A stretch of 64,000 nt of DNA from Sitta carolinensis (GCA_032173965.1 CM063284.1:115914410-115978409), one strand, 5' to 3'; numbered from the stretch's first letter, positions 1-12,199 are shown. A program made the numbers and translations. The notes: generated from the sequence alone by a model not told the origin.

Positions 1-1035
1 TATACTCTCATTTTGAGTGTGGAGCTTATACCATTCTTTACTTCACAGGAAAAGATACGCTTTACGCTAATGCATAGTAATCTCTGTACAATCCCAACTC
101 ACTTTCTCTGCTTTTAGCCACGCCCTAGTGGGAAATTTCTCTGAGAAATTAACATGGAGATCGGCTCCTAACTGCATTTTCAAATATATTTATCGGTTAT
201 TTTTTTTTGTAATGTTATGATAAAGAGATTTTTGCTTATTAATACTAATAGATCTGTGATTACAGATAAAAGCCAGACACTGGAAACTGCTACACATGGA
301 CCCTTTTACTTTCCTGGCACATTTTGAACATGAAATAAGTTAAATTACTGTTATTTTCAGAACACATTATAAACTGGAAAAGTGGTGAGTGAAAAAAATA
401 AGGCATTCACCAAGAATTAACTATTAAGATGAAGTTGGTTATAGATGGTTTCACACTGTTTTTATTTTCTGTGATTAGTATAATAGAGTGGTTGTATATA
501 ATAGATAATGCCAGCTATTTCAGTATAGGTGTCTTGCAAAAGTTAAATAAATAAAAAGTGACTTAGCTTTTATTTACCTTGCAGAAGGTGAACAAATAAG
601 GTGACAGTGAAATAAATTTTTTTTCCTGCCAGCTAAGCATGTCGTCAGTCCTTACTAAAGTAATGAAGCAGGCAAACAATATTTTGTTTTCTTTTCACTG
701 TGGTGGAGGAGTTTTACATCAAAAAGGAAGACAACACTTCAAATTTGAGGATAGCTGTGGCTGGTATTACTGTCTGCCTCCTAAGTCATGTCCTGCTTTC
801 TGTTTTAAAAAAATCTGAACTGGCTTAAGACTGTCCTGTCATGAGTATTGCCTCCTAGAAATTGCTTGCTTGTAAAGAACACATATGGACAATTTATTTG
901 TGGCTCAGTGTCACTCTGTTGTGGAAATTTTGTTTATGTACTGCACAGGATTTCTTAAACAAAATGCTTGTGTCTTCTGTCCATAATCAGATGCTCAGAA
1001 TTTCTTGTAAAAGTGGGACTGTTAAGTGCTAGTGC

Positions 1036-1055
1036 AAAAAAAAAAAAAAAAAAAA
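1036..1055 (+). repeat. poly(A) run, 20 A
   Basis: An uninterrupted run of 20 A follows AGTGC. No AATAAA signal sits in the usual 10-30 bases upstream, and the sequence before it does not resemble a processed transcript. I therefore read it as a simple homopolymer rather than the tail of a retrocopy. Confidence 0.9.
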
Positions 1056-3214
1056 TCCTCATTTATTTTCTTCTAATTCATTCTTTCACTTGGGAGTCCA
1101 GGCTTCAGTTTAAATTTCAGGGATGCCATTCAGAGCAAAGTATTTGTAGAATTTTAAAAATGGGCTTTTATAGAGGCAGCAGTGGAAATGGTGATCTGTT
1201 GTTTACTTTCCCTGGCAAAATTGCAGGGTGGCTTTTCTCCATGGACTCTTTGATATTAGACTATTAAATCCACTTTCACTACCAGTCCTGGGCTTCTGAA
1301 GACTTCTAGACTACATACATATGACAGCTTTGAGAAACAGTGGGAAGAAAGTGAAAGACAGTGCAAAACAGAATTCTGTGGCAACTGGGCAAATTGCCAG
1401 TAAATTCAATGAAGCTTTTCATTAAATTCAGTGTGTTTTACATTAAAGCTGAATTTGACCCACAGTCTTTGGCTATTAAAGTTATACAGCTTTAAAAAGT
1501 TACATGAAATTTTATGTACTTGAAAAAATTCAGTATAATGTTGAATCTATTTTAAACCCATTTGAAAAATACTTTTAAATTATCCTGTTAAGGATTCATA
1601 TGGTGTGGGACTTCTCTCTTTATTTTCTGTCTGGATGGATCAGATGAAGCACATGGTGAGTGGTTCCCAGAGTTTTCTGTTATACACTTGGCAGCACCAA
1701 ATGAAAATATGCACACATTTGTTTATAAGAAAATTCTTCTGTTGTTGTGGGAATTTTTTTATGACCATCGTAGAGTGATAAAAGATAAGAAAAAGAGTGA
1801 TAGGTAATAAAAGAGTGATAGATAAATAAGATTGTTCTCTTTTCCCCTTTAAATTTGTCTTAGATTGATGTTACAATAATGGCCAACTTCTTTCATCAGT
1901 AAATGTCCAGGAGTTAAAGACTTTAAGAGCTCTACAAAGAAAGACATACTTTTATGTCCTAAAGGATTGGAAAAATCCAGCCCATCCTAAAGAGGTATGA
2001 ATAGAGAAGTTCAAATAACGCAGATCAAATAAGACAGTGAGACCTGCTTGCAGGATTGCAGCCCTATTTAAGATCTATGCTTCTAGATTTGTGACTTCTG
2101 GCTAAGCAATAGGAGATGTTTGCAGACAGAGTGTTATTAGTGATTTTTTTTGGTGTAAGGTCTTTGGAAATGGTCTGGACAGCAAATCACATGGTGGTAT
2201 GTAAGGAGATACAGGTAAGAGATCAAAGCTAAAATTTCCCCTTTGTGTGCAAATAGCAGTGAGTTTTTCAGTACACATTTTGCTTAGTTGAGAAAGTTAT
2301 GTTCATTACCTCCTAATTTTCCAGCCAAATCCAGAGGGGAATGAAGTTGAATGCACCAGGTAAGTTCAAGGAAATTATGTGAATAGAATTGTGTTTTTAT
2401 AGTGAATGTTTCACAGCTACAAAGCCTTAGATCACACGTTTGAATTCCATGCTATGCAGTTCCCAGGTCAGAAGGCAAAATTCCTGACCAAAGACTGTGT
2501 GCTGACCCTTTTGAAATAAGCAGATGTGATCAATTTATTCCCTTGTGTCTGGGTGCCATTTGCACTGTCTGGGAATGTTGGGACCAAGCAACAAAGGACA
2601 GGTCCTTTTGGTACAGAAGACAAAGTTATATTCACTGATACAAGATAACTGCTGTATCCTGTAAATTCATTCAGGGACACCAGTTTTGAGAGTTGCCAAG
2701 TTAATTTCCATTAGCAACACATCTGTAAGAGGAAGAACATCAGTAGGATGATTTGGCTCATAACCAGACAGGTACCAAGTTATCCCAAAACACAAGAAGA
2801 ATTGGCAGTTACTTAGGGTGGAAGTCAGCACACGATGCTCAAAGCACTTCTCAGGGGAGTTCAGCTGGTTTCCTTTCAACAGATTTCCCCACCTCCTACC
2901 TCATTGTTTTTTGTGTGTAACAGGGTAGTTAGTCCTGCATGAGGCATGAGATGGCTGTTTTTCCAGCAGCATTCACAATCTTCAACCCCAACAATAGCAG
3001 CAATGTTTTTGTAAGTCTGCTCTTTTTCCCTGTCATAAGTTTTTCTCTCCATGTTTTGGTCAAGCTCCAATTATTTTCTTTCTAAAATATAATTCTAAAA
3101 TATATCCAGTTTAATAATTTTCCCTCTTTGAATTTCCATTCTGTTAATTTCAAGCACACCTTTTCATTGCTGGTCTTACTGGTCATAAAGTGACTTTTGT
3201 CCTATATTAATCAT

Positions 3215-3265
3215 AGTCCTATTCAGGCTTAAAACCTTATCAAAGTCCTATTCAGGCTTAAAACC
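3215..3265 (+). repeat. 22-bp direct duplication, period 29
   Basis: Two identical 22-base copies occur at 3215-3236 and 3244-3265, separated by 7 bases. Each begins AGTCCTATTC and ends TTAAAACC. Perfect identity suggests a fairly recent local duplication, such as replication slippage or templated repair. Confidence 0.9.
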
Positions 3266-3547
3266 GCCCTCTAGCAGTTACTATTTGAGTGAGTAACTAT
3301 TACCCCTGATTATTTAACTAATAATACAATAACCTCAAAAACTCAAGAAGAGACAGGTAAGAATGTGAAATTCTTGATGGTTTTTATTTTTATGCTCCCC
3401 TGTCACTACAAAGAGTATCCTTTAATTATGTATTTGAATTATTGATGTTTCTCAGTTGTAGAGAAGCCTATCATCTGAGTACCTTTTGTTTGAATTTCTA
3501 TCATTTTACTCTGCCAAATTTATATAGAAAAATATGGCATTTACTGT

Positions 3548-3573
3548 AGTTTACTGTATGTTGTCAGTAAACT
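3548..3573. repeat. short inverted repeat (9-bp stem)
   Basis: AGTTTACTG at 3548-3556 pairs perfectly with CAGTAAACT at 3565-3573 across an 8-base loop. No flanking extension resembling a microRNA precursor is visible, so this is probably a chance or minor structural feature. Confidence 0.6.
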
Positions 3574-3769
3574 CGCCCAAACAAATGAAGTAGGACTGCA
3601 TTTTTCAGTGACACGAAACACAGTTGAAAGAAGAAAAAGAAATTACACAATGATAAGAACAGTGAGCCAATAGGAGTATAAAACGTATTCACCTTCTTGT
3701 TATCTCACAGCATTCAGATGATCATAACAGTTTAGAAAGCATACCGCCCACACCACAGGATCTTGCTCC

Positions 3770-3915
3770 TCTTTAATTTTCTCTAATTTGTGTAGTGAAT
3801 AACCAAATACTCATAATGCAATTAGAAGATAATCAAGCTTGTAATTATGTTAATTGCTGGAGACTTACATCAATCCTCCAGCAAAGTGATAGGATTTCAG
3901 GGGAACTATTAACAT
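3770..3915. promoter_or_regulatory. possible conserved non-coding element
   Basis: This stretch is dense in homeodomain-like TAAT/ATTA cores, including a GTAATTATGTTAATT core. It also contains a repeated CTCCAGCAA/TCCTCCAGC theme and has a non-repetitive, non-coding texture. That pattern is typical of developmental enhancers in vertebrate gene deserts, but no alignment is available. The call rests on composition and motif density only, so ordinary unique DNA is quite possible. Confidence 0.25.
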
Positions 3916-5277
3916 GGGAAGAGAGAGGAAGCACACATGAGAGAGAAAGAGATTGGGGGAGTGGGTAAATTGATGAACAGCTTAGGCTTGTATCATTGAG
4001 CAACAATGAGACTACAATGGTGCAACAAATGAAAAGGGCCTCAAGGGGAGAAGCTCAGAAAATGAGGTTTTAGGTACCAGCAAGTCAACCTCTTTTGTCT
4101 GTTTTCTTCCCATAAATAATCATGTTGTGCATCTATATTTATTGTAATAAGCCCAATTCAGAGAAATCGGATCCATAGCTGAACAGAGAACAAAGGGGAA
4201 CTGTTCAACTATGCAGCAGTTTGCCATGTCTCCCACACCACTGAAAGAGCCACTGTATTACCTTCTGTCCTCAACTCCTGGGGGTATTCTTTTCTCATGG
4301 TGATGTCCGATATTACATTTAAAGCCATAATACTGAACTGCAATGGGCTGTCTCAGAAATGTCATGGATCAGTCATAATCTCTGACGAACATACAATACA
4401 TAGTGGACTGGCAGAATTTATGAAGTAATCCACAGTGGAAATGCTTTTTAGTGTTTTTATTTACCTTTTTGTCAGTACCTCATCGAGGCTGTAATGATTG
4501 TTTAAGCCTTTTGAAAGTGAGTTTTGTCAGATGTAGTCTGATATAAGTTGTAGATGATGACTGTACCCTATTAGGGTGACTGTTTCTGAGTTTACAGAAC
4601 AGTTTTCTGTGTTTACACAACCTGTCAGAAATTGACTAGCTGGCTTAAAACAAAATAGAGTTTTAAAAAGTGTATAGTTATTATTACTAAGTTACTTTCT
4701 TGTAGTTTAGAAGTTAGTTTTGACATGGGAAATGAAACTAGTTAGGATCAAGAAAGTAAGACTACCCTTAGACTAGTATGATATTTTTGCCCATAGCTGT
4801 CATGATAAAGATAATGAGTAAACTCAGTTGTTTTCACTTTTGATCTGTATGGTTATACATGCAGTTAAACTAAAGGGCATTTTGCAACATTTTATTTACT
4901 CTAAGAACATACCTAGATGTAAAAAAACATCAGCTTTTGCAACTCCATGGAAAAGCACATTTTTCCATATGTATTTTAGTGAGCATTACACTATTATTTA
5001 TGAATTATGAATAATTATCTAAAGAGCTGAGGGGTTAAGAGAAAATATTTAAACATATTGAAGTGCCCTGTTTTGAAATATTTCCTATAAATTATTTGTT
5101 TTGTAAATTTGATTCAGGTTCAACTATCAAGTGTCATTGACCATTCCTACCGTATCATGTCTTTAAATTCCAATTAAGGTTGATTTCTAAGTTCTAAAAA
5201 GCCTAGGCAGTGTCAAAAGAAACTCTCTCAAGAGGTTCATCTACTAGAGATTTCTCCCTCATTGTTTCTTCAAACAG

Positions 5278-5388
5278 ATGAGTGCTGCATACCTTGACTC
5301 CAGCCATGACAACACAATTCCCATGGAGCAGCCCTTAAAAATCACTCTAGAGCTCACACAGCAGGAGACTGAAGAGCATAAACCCAAT
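5278..5388 (+). other. candidate internal exon, 37 codons, gene not recognised
   Basis: A pyrimidine-rich tract (about 5250-5273) runs into a CAG acceptor ending at 5277. It is followed by exactly 111 open bases and then GTAAGC, a good 5' splice donor, at 5389. The frame beginning at 5278 reads MSAAYLDSSHDNTIPM and continues through a polar, Glu/Gln-rich stretch ending EEHKPN. Both ends fall in phase 0. I do not recognise the protein and see no domain. The frame stays open past the donor to 5559, which weakens the case that selection keeps only the 111 bases open. It could be an exon of a long gene, a lncRNA exon, or chance. Confidence 0.25.
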
Positions 5389-7172
5389 GTAAGCCCAAGC
5401 TTCCTTACACATAATTCCTCAGCTCTGTGGGGCTGTATGCCCTCTTTGGCCCACCCTGGTGTACCCTTGTTGCAGGAGTGTGGCAAATATGGGGGCTCTG
5501 AATTGATCCAGGTCTGTTCTGAGCCTCTGCAAGTGTCTGAAGAAACTGTGTTTGTCTGACAAAAAGATTGAGCATGAAGCATGCACAGAGAACATCTTCA
5601 AATCCAAACAATCCAGGTGAGAAAACAAAAAAGGGAGGAGCACCTTCTTCCTTCTGTGCCCAGCCCACATAGCTGTACACAACACCCAATGCAGTGGGGA
5701 GTGATGACACTTTCAATGTTCTGAAAGTGAGGTTTCAAATGCCAGTTTTCACCCAGAAACTAACTTCCCAGAAAATTTAAGTAAAACAAAGCAAAACATA
5801 GCCCTATATCTTTGCATTTGCTTCTTTTTGCTTCTTACCTGGAAGGTATTTACCAATACTTCTCTCCCTTGTCAGTAAGCTTCACTGTGTGTAGTGTACC
5901 TAATAATAATCTTCACATAAATGCAGTTGTGATGATATCATAACCTTATTGTTACTAATTTTTATAGATGCTGAAATGAGTAATAAAGTATAATTTATTT
6001 TAATTAAGTACTCTTGTAGATGTGCATAGAGTGTTAAAGCACTTCCACACCAAGCTTAAGTATGATCTAATTTTACTGTCTTTTGTTGAGCTATGCTCTG
6101 GATTCCCAGCTAGTCTTAGGAGAAGAAGGAATGGAAAGGATGATGCAGGCAGAGAAACTGTTAAGCAAGGAAAATCAAGTTTAAAAAGTGTATTCCAAGT
6201 TGGAATTTAAAATAAAAAAGTTTTGTTCAGTTATTTCTTACTTTCATGCTTCTTTTGGAATCTTCCTTGGGTTGCACCTGTCAGCTCTTTAAAATTGGGT
6301 TTATCTGTACTTGGAATTTGGGATTGCTTGTGCAGGTGGGATAAGGGTTTGACTTATAAATCCTAGTGGTAGTATCAAGTGAAAAGGTCCCTTCAGGGCC
6401 TCTTGGCACTTTCTGTTGGTACAATAACTGTATTTCATTACACTGTCCAGGATATGAAGCCCAAGCAACAAAGAAGGCATTTTTACCCACAACCTCTCTG
6501 TGCTGGTTCAATACCCTATATGTTTTCACCCCAAAATATCTGGTCTCCTTACTCTCAAATCTCAGGATTTTTCTACAGGTTAGATTCTAGATTTCAGAAA
6601 TTCTTGCTGACTCCCTACCACTGTTCCTATAGCTGTCTTTTCTCAGTATTTCAGTTGCAGAGTCTCTGTCTGTATAATTGAAGGCCTTGGAAACTGCTGC
6701 CTAACCTGTCCAAGGCTCTCCAGCTTATGTAACATTTCAAGAAGCTGAAATAACTAAAATATAACCAATGGAACAGAGTAAGGTTCATTGTCCTCATACC
6801 TAGTGCCCCAAATGCAGCAGGTGCCAGTCTCTTTTAAATTAATTGCATCTACCATACTTGTTAGGGTGGTATCTGAGAAGTTGTTGTACAGGAATGAAAT
6901 GGAGGCACACAAAATGAAAAAAGTATCAATGTCTGCCTTTGTCAAGATGAAGAACTCGGAGAGGAAATTTTCTTTCTTCTGTGGAAGAAATGACTGTACC
7001 TTTGGTAGGACATTCTGTCCCAACCTATAATGTAAAGCAATAGCAATCCACACAGAAAGAAATGAAAGTCACAAAAAATATTCTGTGACTTGAATGAAGT
7101 TCACACCACAGATCTATGTACTAGAATCAGCAGCAGAAAAAGCAGAAGAAAAGGATTGTCTCCCTCTATTAA
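5389..7172. other. non-coding stretch, no feature recognised
   Basis: This is unique AT-rich DNA with several overlapping open frames of 60-107 codons on both strands. None has a recognisable domain, coding texture or convincing splice edges. The slightly GC-richer part up to about 5720 continues from the exon candidate, and I see no repeat there. Confidence 0.6.
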
Positions 7173-7380
7173 AGTGACAGAGGACAGATTTAGATTAGAT
7201 ATTGGGAAGAAATGCTTTGTAGTTTTCAGGGCCAAATTGGAAGGGATGTTGAGCAACCTAGTCTGGTGAAAAGTCTCCCTGTCCAAGACAGGGAGGTTGG
7301 AACTAATCATCTGTATGATTGTATTATCTGTATTATCATCCTCACCTTTCCAATCCAAACTAGTCTGTGGTTCCATGAAT
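7173..7380 (+). mobile_element. decayed CR1 LINE 3' fragment
   Basis: The stretch from AGTGACAGAGGACAG through TTTAGATTAGATATTGGG and AAGAAATGCTTTGTAG is the typical sense-strand 3' region of an avian CR1. It is followed by GAGCAACCTAGTCTGGTG and GGGAGGTTGGAACTA. The central part is shortened relative to the remembered consensus. An AT-rich stretch containing two TGTATnATTnTATTATC-like units lies just before the terminal CCTTTCCAATCCAAAC, and the end degenerates to TCTGTGGTTCCATGAAT. CR1 elements are chicken-repeat non-LTR retrotransposons that end in short tandem octamers instead of poly(A). This copy is 5'-truncated, carries no open RT frame and is inert. Confidence 0.8.
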
Positions 7381-7574
7381 GTCATTGAAAACCTGTAAAT
7401 TTCAAAGAGCTTCTTCTCCAAATAATTTTAAGCACACAGCCTAATGGTGAAACAGCACAGCATCATTTTGTGCCATTGTAACATCAGACATCTCCATGCC
7501 CATGGCTGTATTGTTATTGAAGGAAATGTACATAATTCTTATTTTCTGCCTTAAACCTAACCCCATAAATTATT

Positions 7575-7603
7575 GGGGGGGGGGGAGTGGGGGGAGTGGG
7601 GGG
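7575..7603 (+). repeat. G-tract cluster with quadruplex potential
   Basis: G runs of 11, 6 and 6 are separated by AGT spacers. The 11-base run can supply two tetrad strands, so four G-runs with very short loops are available on the plus strand. This is sufficient for a stable intramolecular G-quadruplex in principle. Confidence 0.85.
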
Positions 7604-7723
7604 ATGGTTTGAACAAACAATGAAATGATTGCTTTCTTTATTTATTTATTTTTTTTAATTTGGAGAAAGTGAGCTAAATTCAGCATTCAAAATTAAATCA
7701 CATCAACAATTGTCTTCAACTGG

Positions 7724-7750
7724 ATTGTCAGGATAGTATTGTCAGGATAG
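7724..7750 (+). repeat. 13-bp tandem duplication
   Basis: ATTGTCAGGATAG occurs twice, at 7724-7736 and 7738-7750, separated by one T. A third partial GTTGTCAG follows at about 7753. Confidence 0.9.
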
Positions 7751-8727
7751 AAGTTGTCAGCTGCTGCCTTGTAGTGATTTGGAAGAGCTTGCTTTCAGAT
7801 ATCAGCAGTCCCTAGCTTTTGAGTAGGTACACATATCCTTGAGTACTGCTGTGCCAGTATGGGAGAAGGTCAGAGGCAGCTGTTCACACAACTTCATTAA
7901 CATTGTCTCAGCAGTTTTGGAAATGTTTCTTATTACTGTTTATTAGTCAAAATGATGTTGTGATATCATTACACTTTTTAATTGTCCTGCCACAACCTTG
8001 TAACGTAAGAATAGAGAAAATGCAAAGGTTGCAATATACTCAGATTGCTCAGAATTTTCCACATATTTATCTGCTCCTGCTCACTTTGGCTCCATGATGG
8101 ATCCAGCCTGTGGCATTCTTATACTGCAAGTGTCCAATGATAGGGGCATACATGTACCCCCAGGGACAAGCCCCTTACTCTGTGTCCTCAATACGTGTAA
8201 GTAAATACAGCAGCACACTTCCTCTGTAACAGAAGATGATGAGGTGCACACATGGATGCACATCCACCATGTGTGGGACCAACTGTACCAGGTGCTGTAA
8301 TTACTGCCAGTGTAGGATCAATACAGTACAACACAATTCTCTTTTGGTGATAGCAGTACCTGAGAAAATTAAGTTTGGATTTTATATTATTGCTTTTGTA
8401 GAAAGGACATTAGCTTCTTCTAGAGCAGGGTGTAAAAAATTATGCTGTAATCATACAGCTAAAGATTTTAATTACTAGTGCAGGTTGCCACATTGTTTTA
8501 GGAGGAAAATACATGGGTACAAATCAAGCTGGTCTATAGTGTGGATGTTTTTTTTTGTATTTACAAAACTAACTATATATCACTGAGCACCTTGTTCGAT
8601 GTAAGCTTTGCAATGAAGAAATGGTTATTTTTCCTAAATATGTCTTCTTATTCTAGGAGTTACATGAAAATCCCAGTAAGGCTAAGCTATGGTAGGGCCA
8701 CTAGTCAGCCAGGAAAAATGCAATTCC

Positions 8728-8746
8728 TTTTTTTTTTGGGGGGGGG
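8728..8746 (+). repeat. T10-G9 homopolymer junction
   Basis: Ten T are followed directly by nine G and then AGTGGG. The arrangement echoes the G cluster at 7575 and the window-end tract at 63946. Confidence 0.9.
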
Positions 8747-8888
8747 AGTGGGAAGAAGACAACACAATACAAAGCCTTTCCCAAAACTTTGGCTATACTC
8801 ATGAATGTGAAATATATGAGGAGAGTTTGGGATAAGAGATATGGGTGTAATTTCTTTTCTTTTTTCTAAATGAGTATGTGCATAGAAG

Positions 8889-8961
8889 AAAGAAAAAAAA
8901 CAAAAAAAAAAAAAAAACAAAAAAACAAACAAACAAAAAAAAAAAAAACAAACAAAAAAAA
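8889..8961 (+). repeat. A-rich (A)nC / (CAAA)n low-complexity tract
   Basis: This tract is almost all A with isolated C at irregular spacing, including short CAAA units. It is low-complexity DNA, possibly an eroded poly(A) microsatellite. No transposon body can be recognised upstream of it. Confidence 0.9.
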
Positions 8962-9580
8962 CCCAGACACATTAAAGAAGAAGGTGAAAGAAATCCAGAC
9001 AGACAGAAGGGGATGATCTTCAAAAAGAGCTAAAAGAGAGTGTCTTTGGGTAAAACACTAGATAAATCTGAAGTATGGGTACTTGGTTTTGGTTTTGTTT
9101 TGAAACAAAATATTGCACGCATTTTTTGGGTAGACAAATAATTTTATGAAAGAGCCGCCTGACTTCCTCAGCAATTCTCCAGTATGCAAGACACTGATTT
9201 TAGCTAAGTGCTTATTAAAAATTAACACTGTTTTCCATTGGCTTGTGAGAACATTTACTGAATTTAGTAAGACTTTACTTTGTTTTTTTCTTTTTTTATT
9301 AATATATCCTCAGATATTCTAAATCATATTATTTTCATTCCATAAAAGATGCTTGTAAAATTTGTTTTGGAGCCATGTTTTGAAACAAAGAGTTTAGAGA
9401 TAAATAAATGGAAAGTTCTTTTTGTGCTTTTCTGCAGAATGATGTTTTGGCACACTGCAGAATAGCTTGCTTACTTAGTTGGATTTACAGCCTAGAATGA
9501 AAATGAAAGAAAGGCTATGTAGAACAGAAAGAGGAAAAGAATTACCCTCAACAAAACTGGAATGAAACTCCTGTAGATTT

Positions 9581-9642
9581 TGCCAGGTCTATTGTCTCAG
9601 CTGCCAGGTTTCTTCATCTTGTGCCAGGTTCTCTCTCTAGAT
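9581..9642 (+). repeat. three degenerate 20-21-bp units
   Basis: TGCCAGGT recurs at 9581, 9602 and 9622, each followed by a pyrimidine-rich stretch (for example CTATTGTCTCAGC and TTCTTCATCTTG). The unit length is about 20 bases and the unit bodies are diverged. It looks like an old short tandem expansion. Confidence 0.6.
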
Positions 9643-10779
9643 GCTGGTTAATTTTTCCATACATCAAATGCTTCACACCTGATTAGATTGGCTTTTACAC
9701 TGCTAGAAGGACAGGACATTGCTAACCTGCTATGACTAGGAGCCAGACTGTCTTTTGAAACACTGGCTCCATTTGGAGGCTCTCTTAGGGACACCTTGTG
9801 GAAGGTAATCAATTTCCATCAGGACATGAGTTCAGCCTCTCTCTTGTGACCGTCATAATATAATTAAAAATTATCCTCAAGAAGTTGTACTGTGTATTTC
9901 CACCAGCTGTGCCTGACTCCTTTCATTCTGCTCTTTTGACAGCAGTGGTTTTGTCCATTTTGGAGGGTCTCCAGTGAGCTCCAGTATTCAGAGCTTTGTT
10001 GTCTTTCGTTTTAGGTGGCTTACCAAAGCCTTTTTGTCAGTGTCCTAGTTTATTTTCCATGCACTCACACATTTATTAGATTGGCTTCATCATGAATCGG
10101 TAATTATCAAACATTTTTGTGGCTTTTTTCCTAGGAGTTGTTTAGTAACATTAAGAGGTTTCTTTTTCACTCTTCTCACAATGAAATAAAGTCTAAAAGC
10201 TGTGTGACAGATTTGTGCTTGAAGGGAAGCCACTGGGTCAGTGGTGACCACCTTTTACACAGATGTTTTGTGCTTCCAGTCCCTGCTTTAGAAAGAGGGA
10301 TGACAGAGTTTATTTATCCTTGCCCCTTCCTTGGAAAGTTATCCTGAGGGAATTCAAACCTTATGCTATTTCCTGGGCCAACAGGAAGGCAGTAGAGGTG
10401 AAAAAATGGTCTACTATCCATCTTCAGTCGAAATGGAACACTTTTCAAATAAACTTGAGGAATTTCTTGAGGAACATAGAGATCTGAGAATCCAGTTAGG
10501 TTGCAGAGGGAACGTGCTGCTAAACCAGCAGTAAAGGCACCTTTGGGATATAGTGTACATTTGAAGCAGATGAAGCAAGAAATATCAGCGTGTGCTGCAG
10601 AATTTGATATAAGAGAGATTGCACCACTGCCACCATGCTATGAAGTTACATAAGAGAGTCTTTCCAGGAAAATAAGGTGTGGGGCTTGCTCTGAGTCTCA
10701 ATTTTATACACCTGGCTTAGTTCAGAGTTTCTGAGATGCTTACTCTGGAAGATTTCAGGCTCACTCATCCAGTCACTGG

Positions 10780-11200
10780 CATTTCCTTTTGATTAGATGA
10801 GGCACCTGGGGTAATTAGGTGAATCCCATCCCTTGGCACAAAACCACCTTATCTATCCAGGAGGAAACTTGAGTACCCTACAATCTCAGCAGCCACTTCT
10901 GCAGGCAGGAGTTCTGTCTTGCCAGTATGAGGACCAGCTCCCACTCCTGGACTTGTGACTGGACTTCAAAAACCTCCTCAGGCCCTCCCCTGCTTTGTTC
11001 AGGAACTGCATTTAAACTGCATTTTAACTCAGGCCCCAGACCATGGTACTGACCTGGGCTGTGCTGTGGCTGTGTCTCTGCCTGACCACAGACCTCCAAA
11101 CCCAGGATCTACTGCCAAAGTGACTTCCTGGTTCCATTTTGGACCTGCCTCATCACTGTGGATCTGTCTGGTGATCTCCTTATCCTCCCTGGCCCTGCTC
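10780..11200. repeat. GC-richer block, possible ancient LTR-like repeat
   Basis: This block is clearly richer in GC than its surroundings. It begins with a GGCACCTGGGGTAATTAGG phrase followed by CTGACC, CTGGACTT and GACCTG-type phrases. In my recollection such wording is common in old sauropsid LTR repeats. Short internal copies of AACTGCATTT occur at 11004-11013 and 11015-11024. Both strands carry open frames (121 codons on plus from 10955, 73 on minus) that look like by-products of the higher GC. I cannot name a family or define ends. Confidence 0.3.
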
Positions 11201-12199
11201 TACTCATCATATTGGGAACACCTATATGTTCCTCACTATATTTACTTTCTTTTTCTTTCAGTTTATCATAAAACTTTTGTTTTATTGAAGAAAATACATG
11301 AGGTTCAATGTGGAATTTAGCATATTTCGTCTTCCTTTCAGTGCATTACTTTCTTTTTTAAATTCATAAAGGTATGGAATTTTTATAAGGTGATGGGCAT
11401 TAAGAAAGAAATGCAATTACGTGCTTAGAAATGAAACTCATGGACTGAAAGTCTGAAACATGGTGAGATGTGCAGTGCTTCTAAAACACTGATATGGTTA
11501 TTACATTAATATAAATAATGTAGAAATTTGTCTGTCTCTTTTTGCATACCCTTTTACTATGATTCCATGATTGCATGGTGTGATGTAAGCCCTTTTTCAA
11601 GAAAGACCTCAAGCATGTCTTCAGGTTAATTCTATTCAGGAAATCACTTCAGCATAAGTTGCAAGGACATCCTTTAACACCTCTTCTCCTTTGATTGCTT
11701 AACAGGAACTGTTTTGAAAAGTTTGGGTAGCCTGACTCTGAAAAACAGGGTCACTCCTAAGAACTTACATCGTTGGTAGATTATTAAGGTCATCCAAAAC
11801 ATGTGCATAGTATTGAAATAAACACAACATTCATTCTGTAATATATGGTGTTTTTTCCCTACAGATTGACACTTTGAAAGCATTCAGGTGTCTCAAAATA
11901 GTTCATTCAATTTTGTTTTTTTGCTACAAAAGTCAAAAGCCTGTCAGTTGCTCTTTCCTCAAACACCAAACATCCACAACTCCCTTCTGAGTCAAGCATC
12001 AGTCAAGGGTAAATGGAGAAAAATTAGTTACATAGTCCAGAATTTTCAAGAAGTAGCTTACAACTGTTGAAAAGATGTTCTTAAGACTTGCTTTACTTTT
12101 GAAAATAATGAATTTGCCTTCACATTAAAGGTTTGGTGAAAAGCGTTGGGCATAATGTACTCTTCCACAAAACTTTTAGACAGAAATCCAAGAAGTCTT

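Larger units (their letters stand above)
1..5277. other. AT-rich non-coding stretch
   Basis: No gene or recognised interspersed repeat is visible. Open frames are under 100 codons, overlap on both strands and lack recognisable motifs. The stretch holds a poly(A) run at 1036-1055, local AGAGTGATA-containing repeats around 1770-1825, a 22-bp direct duplication at 3215-3265, a short hairpin at 3548-3573 and a homeodomain-motif-rich block near 3770-3915. Each is listed separately or below. It could equally be intergenic or intronic. Confidence 0.7.
7381..10779. other. non-coding stretch with G- and A-rich tracts
   Basis: No gene is recognised. It contains a G-tract locus at 7575-7603, a 14-bp-period duplication at 7724-7750, a T10/G9 junction at 8728-8746, an A/C low-complexity tract at 8889-8961 and three spaced TGCCAGGT units at 9581-9630. 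Apparent open frames near 8700-9020 are translations of the A/C tract and have no meaning as proteins. Confidence 0.65.

Noticed and set aside
1036..1055. Poly(A) tail of a processed pseudogene
   Set aside because: No polyadenylation signal and no transcript-like sequence upstream.
8705..9023. Minus-strand Phe-rich open frames
   Set aside because: They are translations of the A/C low-complexity tract.
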